Assembly: GCA_944383465.1 (NCBI GenBank)
Contig: CALWPQ010000028.1
Span: 1-64,000, forward strand
Reading direction: 5' to 3'
Length of the DNA: 64,000 bases
Source of the DNA: an uncultured Clostridia bacterium
GTDB taxonomy: Bacteria; Bacillota; Clostridia; Peptostreptococcales; Anaerovoracaceae
The translations under genes and the position numbers were made by a program. Below, in pieces: positions 7,211 to 16,584 of this stretch (the first letter of the stretch is position 1; each line of letters starts with the position of its first letter). The notes under the pieces were generated by a model that was not told the DNA's origin, ran no database searches, and saw only the letters and a program-made list of their open reading frames with translations.

Positions 7211-8416
7211 GTGATTTGGATTTTTGGGATTACGGGAACAAACGGCAAGACAACGACAGCGTATATGACTGCGGATATATTAAAGAGATCCGGAAAGGAA
7301 TGTGCGCTCATAGGCACTGTAACACATAAGATAGGAAATAAGACGTACGAGGCGATAAATACGACGCCGGGAAAAGAAACGCTCAGAGAATATATAAAAG
7401 AAGCAGAGACACAGAATATAGATACTATGGTAATGGAAGTTTCTTCGCATGCGCTATCTCAGGGCAGGGCGGACGATGTACCGATAAAATACGCAGCTTT
7501 TATGAATTTGACGCGCGATCATCTCGATTACCATAAAAGCATGGAGGAATATTATTTAACAAAAAAGAAATTATTTGATTTTAAAACGCTCGATGCGGCA
7601 ATAATCAATATTGATGATGTTTACGGACGGCGTCTTTTTTCAGAGCTTAAGGAAGAAAGGAAAGATATTCGGTTTTTTACAATTTCAATAGGCGGTGATG
7701 CCGATTTTACGGCGTTTATCAAAAAAGAAGGCTTTTGGGGCAGCGAGTTTGATGTCAGGAAAAGAACAAAGGCCTCCGATGAAGACGAAATTACGGAAAA
7801 ATTTTCACTTATGAGACCGGGCAGGCATCATATATACGATGCGCTGGCAGCGCTGGCACTCACTTTCGCATACGGCGGAAGAGATGAGATAGGTATAGCG
7901 AGAGAGGCATTAGCAGAGTTTGCGGGCGCGCCGGGCAGATTTGAGATAATAACAAACGAAAATAGCAGTATTGCGGCAATATGCGATTATGCGCATACGC
8001 CTGACGCACTTGAAAACCTGCTTATGACGGTAAAAGAGGTGCGGGATACGGATGAAAATATGAGACACGGCAGGATAATAACGGTGTTTGGCTGCGGCGG
8101 AGACAGAGACAGAGGCAAACGTCCCGTAATGGGAAAGATTGCCGGTCAGCTTTCAGACTATACGATAATAACGAGCGATAATCCCAGGAGTGAGGATCCT
8201 CTCGATATAATAGCTGAAATTGAAGAGGGAATATATGGAACGCACGGTGAATACACCGTGATAACTGACAGACGAAGCGCGCTCGCAAAAGCGGCGGCTC
8301 TCGCTCGGCCTGGTGATATTATAGTCGCCGCCGGCAAAGGTCACGAAACATATCAGATAATAGCAGGTCAAAAAAAGCATTTTGACGATAGGGAAATATT
8401 GAGGGAGCTGTTATGA
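7211..8416 (+). CDS. murE: UDP-MurNAc-tripeptide synthetase MurE lacking the N-terminal domain
   Basis: ATP-dependent ligase that adds the third residue to UDP-MurNAc-L-Ala-D-Glu. The P-loop GTNGKTTT begins at residue 9, so the family's usual first domain of about 90 residues, which binds the uridine nucleotide, is absent; 401 residues compare with about 480-490 normally. The central ligase domain (MEVSSHALSQGR, NLTRDHLDYH) and the C-terminal domain are intact. The DNPRSEDP motif predicts meso-diaminopimelate as substrate. Upstream sequence is spoVD coding DNA, so there is no lost 5' part. AGGGAG at 7197-7202 favours the GTG at 7211; the GTG at 7202, overlapping the spoVD stop, is the alternative. 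The gene overlaps murF by four bases. Confidence 0.88.
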   Translation: MIWIFGITGTNGKTTTAYMTADILKRSGKECALIGTVTHKIGNKTYEAINTTPGKETLREYIKEAETQNIDTMVMEVSSHALSQGRADDVPIKYAAFMNLTRDHLDYHKSMEEYYLTKKKLFDFKTLDAAIINIDDVYGRRLFSELKEERKDIRFFTISIGGDADFTAFIKKEGFWGSEFDVRKRTKASDEDEITEKFSLMRPGRHHIYDALAALALTFAYGGRDEIGIAREALAEFAGAPGRFEIITNENSSIAAICDYAHTPDALENLLMTVKEVRDTDENMRHGRIITVFGCGGDRDRGKRPVMGKIAGQLSDYTIITSDNPRSEDPLDIIAEIEEGIYGTHGEYTVITDRRSALAKAAALARPGDIIVAAGKGHETYQIIAGQKKHFDDREILRELL

Positions 8417-9798
8417 AAAAGCTTACAGTAGAAGAGATAAGAAAAGCCGCAGCGGGCGAGCTTATAACGGGGAACGACGAAAGCATCATCTCGGGAATCG
8501 AGATGGACTCGCGCGTGATAAAAGCAGGAGACTGCTTTTTTGCGCTTACAGGTGAGAGGTCGGACGGCAACGATTACGCGCTGCCGGCTTTTGAAAACGG
8601 CGCGGTATGTGCCGTAATGACAGATAGAAAAAAGGCGGGAGAACTTGCAGAAAGATTTCCTGATAGGGCCGTAATACTTGTAGATAATGCCGAAGAAGCG
8701 CTGCTTGCGCTCGCCAAGTACTATATGCAGAAATTCGATATTATAAAAATAGCGGTGACGGGCAGCAATGGCAAGACGACAACTAAGGATATGATACATG
8801 CGATTATGTCCGTAAAATATAAAACGCATAAGACGCCGGTGAACAGAAACAACTTGATAGGCTTGCCGCTTACTGTACTCAGTCTCGATGAGGATGCGGA
8901 AGCTGCCGTGTTTGAGATGGGTATGGATATTGCCGGCGAAATACACAGGATGGCAGAAATAGTAAAACCCGATATTGCTGTCATTACAAATGTCGGCGTG
9001 TCGCATATTGAAAGACTTGGAAGCCGTGAGGATATACTGGCAGCCAAACTTGAAATCACGGATTTTCTTAAAGAGGATGATACGCTTATAATATGGGACG
9101 GCGGAGATGTGCTCACGAGAAAGAGCGCTGAGGGAAATTACAGACTGCTGAGCGCAGGAAATGACGGAAGAAGCGATTTTATAATATCGGATGTTGTAAA
9201 CAAGGGTGAGGATGGAATGGAATTTTCACTTGAATACAACGGTGAAATGGAGAAATTCAAGCTTGGAGTTCCAGGTGAACATAATGTTATAAACGCTTCG
9301 CTGGCGATAGCGGCAGCGAGCCTTGCGGGAGTAGCGAAAGAAGAGGCGAAAAAAGGTCTTTTAAATCTCAAAGCCGCAGAAAAAAGAATGAATATAAGGG
9401 GAGCGCACGGGATCAAAGTAATAGATGATACATACAACGCCAGTCCTCCGGCGGTACGCGCTGCCATAGATGTGCTCATAAGCACGAAGGGCGTAAGAAA
9501 GATCGCTGTACTCGGCGATATGCTCGACCTTGGTTCTAAAAGCTGCGATTATCACAGAGAAGTAGGCAAATATGCAGGAGAACGCGGAGTTGAAGTGCTG
9601 ATTGGCATAGGTCAGATGTCTCGCTTTACCTGCGAAGGCGCAGCAGAGTATCTGGAAAAAGAAAATGTAAGGCACTTTGATAAAAAGGAAGATTTTCTTA
9701 AGATTATGAGTGATATCGTAAAATCGGGCGATGTTATTCTCGTTAAAGGGTCAAGGGGAATGGCGATGGAAACAGTTGTGAAAAAAATCTTAGAGTAA
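8413..9798 (+). CDS. murF: UDP-MurNAc-tripeptide--D-Ala-D-Ala ligase MurF
   Basis: Adds D-alanyl-D-alanine to UDP-MurNAc-tripeptide, the last cytoplasmic step of the pentapeptide precursor. The 461 residues hold all three Mur ligase domains, including the N-terminal nucleotide-binding one (MDSRVIKAGDCFFAL, with ERSDGNDYALPAFENGA) that MurE lacks here. The P-loop VTGSNGKTTTKD is near residue 115 and the C-terminal domain carries DDTYNASPPAVRAAID. It overlaps murE by ATGA, indicating translational coupling. Confidence 0.95.
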   Translation: MKKLTVEEIRKAAAGELITGNDESIISGIEMDSRVIKAGDCFFALTGERSDGNDYALPAFENGAVCAVMTDRKKAGELAERFPDRAVILVDNAEEALLALAKYYMQKFDIIKIAVTGSNGKTTTKDMIHAIMSVKYKTHKTPVNRNNLIGLPLTVLSLDEDAEAAVFEMGMDIAGEIHRMAEIVKPDIAVITNVGVSHIERLGSREDILAAKLEITDFLKEDDTLIIWDGGDVLTRKSAEGNYRLLSAGNDGRSDFIISDVVNKGEDGMEFSLEYNGEMEKFKLGVPGEHNVINASLAIAAASLAGVAKEEAKKGLLNLKAAEKRMNIRGAHGIKVIDDTYNASPPAVRAAIDVLISTKGVRKIAVLGDMLDLGSKSCDYHREVGKYAGERGVEVLIGIGQMSRFTCEGAAEYLEKENVRHFDKKEDFLKIMSDIVKSGDVILVKGSRGMAMETVVKKILE

Positions 9799-9816
9799 GG
9801 AATAAAAGGTAATAGC

Positions 9817-10785
9817 ATGGGTTATGTTCAGATAGGATTCGTAATAATTATGGCATTTCTTGTAGGTGTCACCTTTACAAGCCTTCTGATACCGATACTG
9901 CAAAAGAAGCATGCGGGTCAGAACATAAGGGAGGACGGACCGCAGTCGCATATGAAAAAAGCAGGCACGCCAAGTATGGGAGGCCTTGCTATTATATCTG
10001 CGGCAATGTTCATATTTATATTCACGGTGTGGACGCGGCATAGCTTCGGCAGCGAGTTTGTCGTTATAAGCACAGCGTTTTTACTGTTCGGTGCACTCGG
10101 ATTTCTCGACGATTATGAGAAGGTTGCCAAACATCAGAATCTCGGGCTCAGAGCCTGGCAGAAACTCGTGCTGCAAATAATAATAAGTGTAGGCATAGCC
10201 TGGTATATGGCCAACTTCTCCATCACGGGAACGGTCGTATATATACCGTTTGTGGGCGAATATATAGATTTTGGTATATGGTATATACCTTTCATTGCCT
10301 TTGTAATAGTAGCGATGTCCAATAGCGTAAATCTTACGGACGGACTCGATGGGCTCGCATCAGGAGTTACCGCTATTGTTGCGCTTTTCTTTGCGGTAGC
10401 GGCGTCGGCGTTCATGTTTGAAATACCGATGCTATTCTGCGCTGCACTCTGCGGCGCCTGTCTCGGGTTCCTTGTTTTCAACAAAAATCCGGCGAAGATA
10501 TTTATGGGAGATACTGGTTCGATGGCTCTCGGAGGCGGACTTGCGACAGCTGCGATAGTTATGAATATGACCTTGCTTCTTCCTGTTGCGGGATTTGTAT
10601 ATGTAGCCGAGGCTTTGTCGGTTATCATTCAGGTAGTATCATTTAAAACGACAGGCAAGAGAGTTTTTAAAATGGCTCCTCTTCACCACCATTTTGAGCT
10701 TTGCGGACTTGGTGAAAAAACAGTTGTGGCTCTGTTCTGGGCAGCAGCGCTGGCGTGCTGTGTATGCGGACTCGCTGCACTTTAG
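9817..10785 (+). CDS. mraY: Phospho-N-acetylmuramoyl-pentapeptide transferase MraY
   Basis: Integral membrane enzyme (322 residues, about ten hydrophobic segments) that transfers phospho-MurNAc-pentapeptide to undecaprenyl phosphate, forming lipid I. Family signatures are the Mg-binding FLDDYEK near residue 92, NLTDGLDGLASG in the middle, GDTGSMALGG, and APLHHHFE near the C-terminus. It sits between murF and murD as in most dcw clusters. Confidence 0.95.
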   Translation: MGYVQIGFVIIMAFLVGVTFTSLLIPILQKKHAGQNIREDGPQSHMKKAGTPSMGGLAIISAAMFIFIFTVWTRHSFGSEFVVISTAFLLFGALGFLDDYEKVAKHQNLGLRAWQKLVLQIIISVGIAWYMANFSITGTVVYIPFVGEYIDFGIWYIPFIAFVIVAMSNSVNLTDGLDGLASGVTAIVALFFAVAASAFMFEIPMLFCAALCGACLGFLVFNKNPAKIFMGDTGSMALGGGLATAAIVMNMTLLLPVAGFVYVAEALSVIIQVVSFKTTGKRVFKMAPLHHHFELCGLGEKTVVALFWAAALACCVCGLAAL

Positions 10786-10816
10786 ATATATACGTGAGTA
10801 AAAAGAGGTAATGAAT

Positions 10817-12181
10817 ATGAATAATATGGAAAATAAACGCGTATTAGTAGTAGGAATGGGAAAATCGGGCATAGCTGCGACTCAGGCTATGACGGCGCTC
10901 GGCGCTGATGTTACAGTACAGGACAGCAAGAGTGAAAGCGAGATAGACGCGCATCTTGTAAGCTTTCTTAAAGGCAGAAACGTCAAGTGCTGTTTCGGTT
11001 TTGAGCCTGAAGATATGGGCGCTTTCGATATGATAATATTGAGCCCAGGTGTGCCGCCTGAGCTTCCTTTTATAGAAGAAGGCAAGAAAAAGGGCGCTGA
11101 GATCGTCGGGGAGCTTGAACTTGCATATAGGCTCGGACACGGAAAATATGCGGCTATTACAGGTACAAACGGAAAGACGACGACAACGACGCTTACAGGT
11201 GAAATATTTAAGGCAGCCAAGAGAAAGACATATGTTGTAGGAAATATCGGCATTGCTGTAATATCGGCGGCGATATCAGCGGAAGAGGATGCCTGGCTGG
11301 TGACGGAGACGAGCAGCTTCCAGCTTGAAACGACAAAGAAATTTAAACCCGAAATTTCGGCGATATTAAATCTGACTCCCGACCATTTAAACCGGCATAA
11401 GACTATGGAAAATTATGGCCTTGCCAAGGCAAAAATAATGGAAAATCAAGATGAAAGCCAGTATGCGGTTATAAACTATGACGATAAAACAGTGCGTGAG
11501 CTTGCAAAGCATACAAAAGCGAAGCTCGTACCGTTTTCAAGACTTGAAGAGCTCAATTTTGGAGCGTTTGTACGAGATGGCCGTATCGTGATAAAGGACG
11601 AGGAAGGAGAGATTTATGACATCTGCGGTGTGTCTGAACTCAGAATACCGGGCACGCACAATTTGGAAAATGTATTGGCGGCGGCGGCAATATCGTTCTT
11701 TGCCGGAATTGACGCAGATACTATAGGAAACGCAGTGCGCGCATTTACAGGCGTGGAACACAGGATCGAGTATGTGGGTACAGTTGACGGAGTTCGCTTT
11801 GTCAACGACTCCAAGGGTACAAATCCGGATTCTTCGATAAAGGCTGTGCAGGCGATAGACGGAAACATAATACTCATAGCCGGCGGATACGATAAGGGCT
11901 CTGATTACAAGGAGTTTATAGAGTCCTTCGACGGCAGAGTAAAGTATATGATGCTTCTCGGAAAGACAGCACCGAAAATAAAGAAGCAGGCAGAAGAGCT
12001 TGGCTTTGCAAACTGTATTATGTGCAAGGATATGGAAGAATGTGTAAATGAAGCCTATAAGCTTGCGGAAAAGGGAGATACGGTGCTTCTTTCTCCGGCA
12101 TGCGCAAGCTGGGATATGTATACCTGCTTTGAGCAGAGAGGCGAGCACTTTAAAAATTGCGTATACAGACTCGGAGCATAA
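10817..12181 (+). CDS. murD: UDP-MurNAc-L-alanine--D-glutamate ligase MurD
   Basis: Adds D-glutamate to UDP-MurNAc-L-alanine in the cytoplasm. It has the Rossmann-like N-terminal domain (RVLVVGMGKSGIA), the ATPase P-loop GTNGKTTT from residue 116, NLTPDHLNRH, and a C-terminal domain with FVNDSKGTNPDSS and LLSPACASWDMY. AGAGG at 10804-10808 is eight bases from the ATG at 10817 and only two from the ATG at 10811, so the second is preferred (454 residues). Confidence 0.95.
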   Translation: MNNMENKRVLVVGMGKSGIAATQAMTALGADVTVQDSKSESEIDAHLVSFLKGRNVKCCFGFEPEDMGAFDMIILSPGVPPELPFIEEGKKKGAEIVGELELAYRLGHGKYAAITGTNGKTTTTTLTGEIFKAAKRKTYVVGNIGIAVISAAISAEEDAWLVTETSSFQLETTKKFKPEISAILNLTPDHLNRHKTMENYGLAKAKIMENQDESQYAVINYDDKTVRELAKHTKAKLVPFSRLEELNFGAFVRDGRIVIKDEEGEIYDICGVSELRIPGTHNLENVLAAAAISFFAGIDADTIGNAVRAFTGVEHRIEYVGTVDGVRFVNDSKGTNPDSSIKAVQAIDGNIILIAGGYDKGSDYKEFIESFDGRVKYMMLLGKTAPKIKKQAEELGFANCIMCKDMEECVNEAYKLAEKGDTVLLSPACASWDMYTCFEQRGEHFKNCVYRLGA

Positions 12182-12214
12182 GCAGGCAAATAAATTATCG
12201 GCAAGAGGGGAATA

Positions 12215-13345
12215 ATGGCAGAACGCAAAAAGAGAAGTTTAAAAAATGTGAATATGAAGCCGGGTGACTTTATGCTCGTAATCCTGACGCTTGCGCTCGT
12301 GATCTTTGGGGTCATAATGGTGTTCAGCGCCAGTTATTACCATTCAATAAACGAATACGGCGATCAGTATCACTATCTAAAGAGAGATGTGATATGGGCA
12401 GGTTCGGGACTTGTTATAATGCTCTTCCTTGCAACTGTGGATTATAGAATATACGAGAAGCTTGCAAAACCGATAATGATTGTGAGCATCATTATGCTCG
12501 TGCTCATTTTCACGCCGCTTGGAGTTACGCGTAACAATGCGACGCGCTGGATAGGCGTATGGAAAATAACCTTTATGCCGGGAGAATTTGCTAAAATAGC
12601 AGCCATCATATTCGTGGCCTGGTATCTTTCGCGCGACAAGGACAGAATACGCTCTTTTAAAGAAGGGGTACTGCCGCTGGTGACGTTATGTCTTGTGTAT
12701 GCGGGGCTCATAATAAAACAGCCTAACCTTTCGACGGCGCTTACAGTGTGCGGTATTATCGTAGGTATGATGTTTGTAGCCGGGCTGCAGTGGAGGTATA
12801 TTGCGGGAATTATAGGTGCCGGTGTGGCCGGAGTGCTCACGCTTGTATTTATGGCGCCGGAGAGCGAGTGGATGAAGCGTATCACGAGCTTTCTCGATCC
12901 GTTTGCCGATAAGCTCGGCGACGGCTATCAGGTAGTACAGGGGCTTCTGGCGCTCGGTACGGGGGGACTTTTCGGTACGGGACTCGGCCGCGGCATACAG
13001 AAAAATCTTTACCTTCCAGAGCCGCAGAATGACTTTATACTTTCGATCATAGGCGAAGAACTCGGGTATATAGGGATAATGGCGCTGATGATTGTATATC
13101 TGCTCCTCATATGGCGCGGAATACATATTTCCGTGAATGCGAGCGATACCTTCGGCAGCCTGCTGGCAGCCGGTATTACGATAATGATAGCGCTGCAAGT
13201 GCTGATGAATATTGCGGTAGTAACATCGAGTATGCCGCCGACGGGAGTCACGCTTCCCTTCATTTCTTACGGCGGCAACGCGCTGTGGCTTTTTATGGGG
13301 TCTATAGGGATACTTCTTAATATTTCGCGGCATGCGCCGCGGTAG
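12215..13345 (+). CDS. ftsW: Lipid II polymerase FtsW/SpoVE (SEDS family)
   Basis: Polytopic SEDS glycosyltransferase (376 residues, about ten transmembrane segments) that polymerises lipid II at the septum together with a class B penicillin-binding protein, probably the SpoVD-type enzyme of this cluster. Recognisable stretches are NNATRWIGVW, MPGEFAKIA, KQPNLSTAL, PEPQNDFILSIIGEELGYIG and the C-terminal PPTGVTLPFISYGG. It is the only SEDS gene in the cluster. It ends ten bases before murG. Confidence 0.93.
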   Translation: MAERKKRSLKNVNMKPGDFMLVILTLALVIFGVIMVFSASYYHSINEYGDQYHYLKRDVIWAGSGLVIMLFLATVDYRIYEKLAKPIMIVSIIMLVLIFTPLGVTRNNATRWIGVWKITFMPGEFAKIAAIIFVAWYLSRDKDRIRSFKEGVLPLVTLCLVYAGLIIKQPNLSTALTVCGIIVGMMFVAGLQWRYIAGIIGAGVAGVLTLVFMAPESEWMKRITSFLDPFADKLGDGYQVVQGLLALGTGGLFGTGLGRGIQKNLYLPEPQNDFILSIIGEELGYIGIMALMIVYLLLIWRGIHISVNASDTFGSLLAAGITIMIALQVLMNIAVVTSSMPPTGVTLPFISYGGNALWLFMGSIGILLNISRHAPR

Positions 13346-13354
13346 GAGGCTGCT

Positions 13355-14449
13355 ATGAAAGTGATAATGACAGGCGGCGGAACGGGGGGCCATATATATC
13401 CCGCTATCGCCATAGCTGATAAAATAAAAAGTAAAAATCCCGATGCGGAGATACTGTTCGTCGGGACAAAGCGCGGACTCGAATGCGAACTTGTACCAAA
13501 AAATGGTTATGATATAGAGTTTATAACGGTAAGCGGATTTAACAGGAAGAATCTCATTAAAAACGTGAAGACGCTGCGCGATCTTGCAGAGGGCAGCCGC
13601 GAGTCAAAACGCATACTTAAGAAATTTAAACCTGATGTTGTAATCGGTACGGGAGGCTATGTATGCGGCCCTATTATGCGCACTGCGGCTAAGATGAATA
13701 TACCGACATATATACATGAGCAGAACGCCTTTCCGGGCGTTACAAATAAGCTGCTTGAAAAATCGGCGAAGAAAGTATTCATCGCCTTCCCTGCGGCAGC
13801 GGAGCATTTCCATCACAAGGACAAGCTCGTTGTAACGGGTAATCCAGTGAGAAGAAATTTCTTTAAGGCCGAAAAGACGCAAGCGCGGAAGGAACTTGAT
13901 ATACCTGAAGATGTCTTTGTACTGATGTCATTCGGCGGCAGCCGCGGCGCAGAGAAGATAAATGAGGTGATGCTGGATGCGCTCCCTGACTTTGCGGAAA
14001 AAAGAAATCTCTTTACGGTGTTTGTCACGGGCAGGTATTACATTGAGTCAGTAAAAAAAGAGATATGTGAACGAGACATAACGCTCGGGAAAAATGTCAG
14101 ACTGCTTGAATATATAGATAATATGGATAAATACATCGCCGCCTGCGACCTTGTTGTCAGCAGAGCAGGAGCATTAACGGTGTCGGAAATAACGGTCTGC
14201 GGCAGAGCCTCCGTGCTCGTGCCGTCGCCGAATGTGACGGGCAACCATCAGTATTACAATGCCAAGGCTGTAGCAGATGCGGGAGGTGCGATACTTGTAG
14301 AAGATAAGGACTTTACGGCCGAAGTGCTTAAAGAAAATGTATATAAACTTATGAATGACAGAAAAATGCTTGCAGAACTTGAACATGAAAGCAAGAATGC
14401 GGCGCCGGGAGATGCAGCTGAGATAATATATAATGAAGTTTTTAAGTAG
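13355..14449 (+). CDS. murG: UDP-GlcNAc--lipid I transferase MurG
   Basis: Peripheral membrane glycosyltransferase that adds GlcNAc to lipid I, making lipid II. The 364 residues form the GT-B two-domain fold. The N-terminal glycine-rich loop is GGGTGGHIYPA, followed by GTGGYV and HEQNAFPGVTNK, and the C-terminal domain carries SFGGSRGA and SRAGALTVSE for UDP-GlcNAc binding. The start is preceded by GGAGG. Confidence 0.95.
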   Translation: MKVIMTGGGTGGHIYPAIAIADKIKSKNPDAEILFVGTKRGLECELVPKNGYDIEFITVSGFNRKNLIKNVKTLRDLAEGSRESKRILKKFKPDVVIGTGGYVCGPIMRTAAKMNIPTYIHEQNAFPGVTNKLLEKSAKKVFIAFPAAAEHFHHKDKLVVTGNPVRRNFFKAEKTQARKELDIPEDVFVLMSFGGSRGAEKINEVMLDALPDFAEKRNLFTVFVTGRYYIESVKKEICERDITLGKNVRLLEYIDNMDKYIAACDLVVSRAGALTVSEITVCGRASVLVPSPNVTGNHQYYNAKAVADAGGAILVEDKDFTAEVLKENVYKLMNDRKMLAELEHESKNAAPGDAAEIIYNEVFK

Positions 14450-14511
14450 CAGCAAAGTATCTTCGCACATATTATGAATATGAAACATAATATATCTGCG
14501 GAGGTGTAACC

Positions 14512-15768
14512 TTGGAGCAATATAAAATAAAGGGCGGCAGGAGGATAGAAGGCAGCATTGATGCGTGCGGATCAAAAAACGCAGCGCTGCCGATACTTGC
14601 CGCTTCAATTCTCACAGGGGAAGAGTGTCTTATAGAAAGATGTCCGGCGATATCTGATGTAAATAAGATGAAATACATAATCGAAAGCATAGGAGGGCGG
14701 ATAAAAGAAGAAGACGGCGGGCTCTTGGTAGACAGCTCTTTTCTCGGAAGTACAGAGGTGCCGCGTGATCTCATGCAGAGTATGAGATCATCCGTATTTA
14801 TGGCAGGACCGCTTATTTCGCGCCTTGGGAGAGCTGAGATATACAGACCCGGAGGCTGCCGCATAGGTATGCGTCCTATAGATATGCACATTTCGGTGTT
14901 TGAAGCGTTTGGAGCGAAAATAAGAAGCGAGGATGAAAAGATAGTGTGCGAAGCACCGCCGGGAGGACTTAAAGGAGCTGAAATAAAGCTTCCGTTTCCA
15001 AGCGTAGGGGCTACGGAAAATGCTGTCTGTACGGCGGTGCTGGCGGAGGGCAGTACCGTGATACGCGGAGCGGCATGCGAGCCTGAAATAGAAGATCTGG
15101 CGACCTTTCTTAAAAGCTGCGGCGCTGAAATAGAAGGCGCAGGCAGCAGTGTGATAAAAATAAAGGGTGTAAAGAGGCTTTCCGGTACGCGTCATAAGGT
15201 GATAAGCGACAGAATAGAGGGCGGTACGCTGATGCTTGCCGCGGCGGTGACACGAGGCAGCCTGTTTCTCCGAGGCGGTGTTTTCGCGCATATGGAATCG
15301 TTTCTTATGGCTCTCAGCCTCTGCGGATGCAGTGTGACGGTTTATAATGACGGTATCGAAGTGAAAGCACAAAATAGACTTTCCAGTCTGGAAAAGCTTG
15401 CGACTGCACCGCATCCCGGATTTCCGACTGATATGCAGCCGCAGATGATGGCAGCACTTGCAACAGCTGACGGAGAATCGCGCATAGAAGAGAACATTTT
15501 CGAAAATAGATTCGGCGCAGCAAAAGAGCTAAATAAAATGGGCGCGCACATTGAAATTTACGGTAAAAATGCTATAATAAAAGGAGTACGCTGTTTAGAA
15601 GGAAAAGACACAGAAGCTTCTGATCTGAGAGGCGGCGCGGCGCTTGTGATTGCGGCACTTGCGGCAGAAGGAGAAAGCAATGTAGGCGGCATAAAGCATA
15701 TAGAAAGAGGGTACAGCGGGCTCGATGAGCGGTTAAGGAGCCTGGGGGCAGATATAGAAAGAACCTGA
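14512..15768 (+). CDS. murA: UDP-N-acetylglucosamine 1-carboxyvinyltransferase MurA
   Basis: First committed enzyme of peptidoglycan synthesis, moving enolpyruvate from PEP to UDP-GlcNAc. The 418 residues have the repeated beta/alpha fold of the EPSP synthase family. The catalytic loop reads GGCRIG with C116 as the fosfomycin-target cysteine, and the N-terminal GSKNAALPILAASIL is typical. The start codon is TTG, behind a strong GGAGGTG site. B. subtilis has murB at this place in its dcw cluster, so the gene content differs here. Confidence 0.94.
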   Translation: MEQYKIKGGRRIEGSIDACGSKNAALPILAASILTGEECLIERCPAISDVNKMKYIIESIGGRIKEEDGGLLVDSSFLGSTEVPRDLMQSMRSSVFMAGPLISRLGRAEIYRPGGCRIGMRPIDMHISVFEAFGAKIRSEDEKIVCEAPPGGLKGAEIKLPFPSVGATENAVCTAVLAEGSTVIRGAACEPEIEDLATFLKSCGAEIEGAGSSVIKIKGVKRLSGTRHKVISDRIEGGTLMLAAAVTRGSLFLRGGVFAHMESFLMALSLCGCSVTVYNDGIEVKAQNRLSSLEKLATAPHPGFPTDMQPQMMAALATADGESRIEENIFENRFGAAKELNKMGAHIEIYGKNAIIKGVRCLEGKDTEASDLRGGAALVIAALAAEGESNVGGIKHIERGYSGLDERLRSLGADIERT

Positions 15769-15804
15769 TAAAATACATATATACGTTAAGAGGACTTGGT
15801 GAGA

Positions 15805-16560
15805 ATGGCAGAAGATAAAAAGGTGAAAAAGAAGAAAAAGAGAAAAAAGAAAAATTACCTGCTGCGCATATTTATGTTTGCAGTTATTTGCGCCGCGCTT
15901 TATTTTCTGCTTAATTTATCGTTTTTTGATGTTGCAAAGATAACAGTTAAAAATAATAATTACTATACGGCAGAACAGATCATAGAAAAAGGCGGCGTGA
16001 AGACAGGCGAAAATATATTTTTTGAAAGCAGGACGGGAAGGATCAAGAGTGCGCTTCTCGAGGATGCATATATAAAAAATGTCAAGGTTTCGCGCAGACT
16101 GCCTTCGACTATCGTAATAGATGTTGAGGAAAGGACTGAAGCGGCGGCGGTAAAATACGGAGATATATATATCATACTTGATGAGTCGGGGCTGGTGCTG
16201 CGTCACAGCGAGGTGGAGCCTAAGCTCACTTTGCTTGAGGGGCTGACCTTGAAGAGCATTGAGCCGGGCAAGGCGCTGGAAGCGGAAGAGAATTATATGC
16301 TGTCAGATACGCTCGAAATCTTAAGAATGATGAAAGAAAGTGAAGTATACTTCAAAAGCATAGATTTATCAGGTGTGATGATAAAAGCATATATATACGA
16401 TAATCTCATATGCAGCGGCACACCTGAAGCTGTAGCACAGAATCTCGAAAACGGCGGTTTGCAGCAGGTGCTCTACGATCTTTACAGTCAGGGAGTGGAA
16501 CGCGGCACAATAACGGTGAATTCAGACGGTACATGTGCGTTTAATGCGGCGATAGATTAG
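15805..16560 (+). CDS. divIB: Cell division protein DivIB/FtsQ
   Basis: Bitopic divisome protein of about 251 residues. It has a very lysine-rich cytoplasmic N-terminus (KKVKKKKKRKKK), one transmembrane segment at about residues 21-38, and an extracellular POTRA domain (FFDVAKITVKNNNYYTAEQI). In-frame TTG (15796) and GTG (15799) starts are also possible; AGAGG at 15789-15793 is compatible with the GTG or the ATG. It lies between murA and the DUF881 pair. Confidence 0.85.
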   Translation: MAEDKKVKKKKKRKKKNYLLRIFMFAVICAALYFLLNLSFFDVAKITVKNNNYYTAEQIIEKGGVKTGENIFFESRTGRIKSALLEDAYIKNVKVSRRLPSTIVIDVEERTEAAAVKYGDIYIILDESGLVLRHSEVEPKLTLLEGLTLKSIEPGKALEAEENYMLSDTLEILRMMKESEVYFKSIDLSGVMIKAYIYDNLICSGTPEAVAQNLENGGLQQVLYDLYSQGVERGTITVNSDGTCAFNAAID

Positions 16561-16584
16561 GGAGAAAGGGGAAAGATACGCAGG

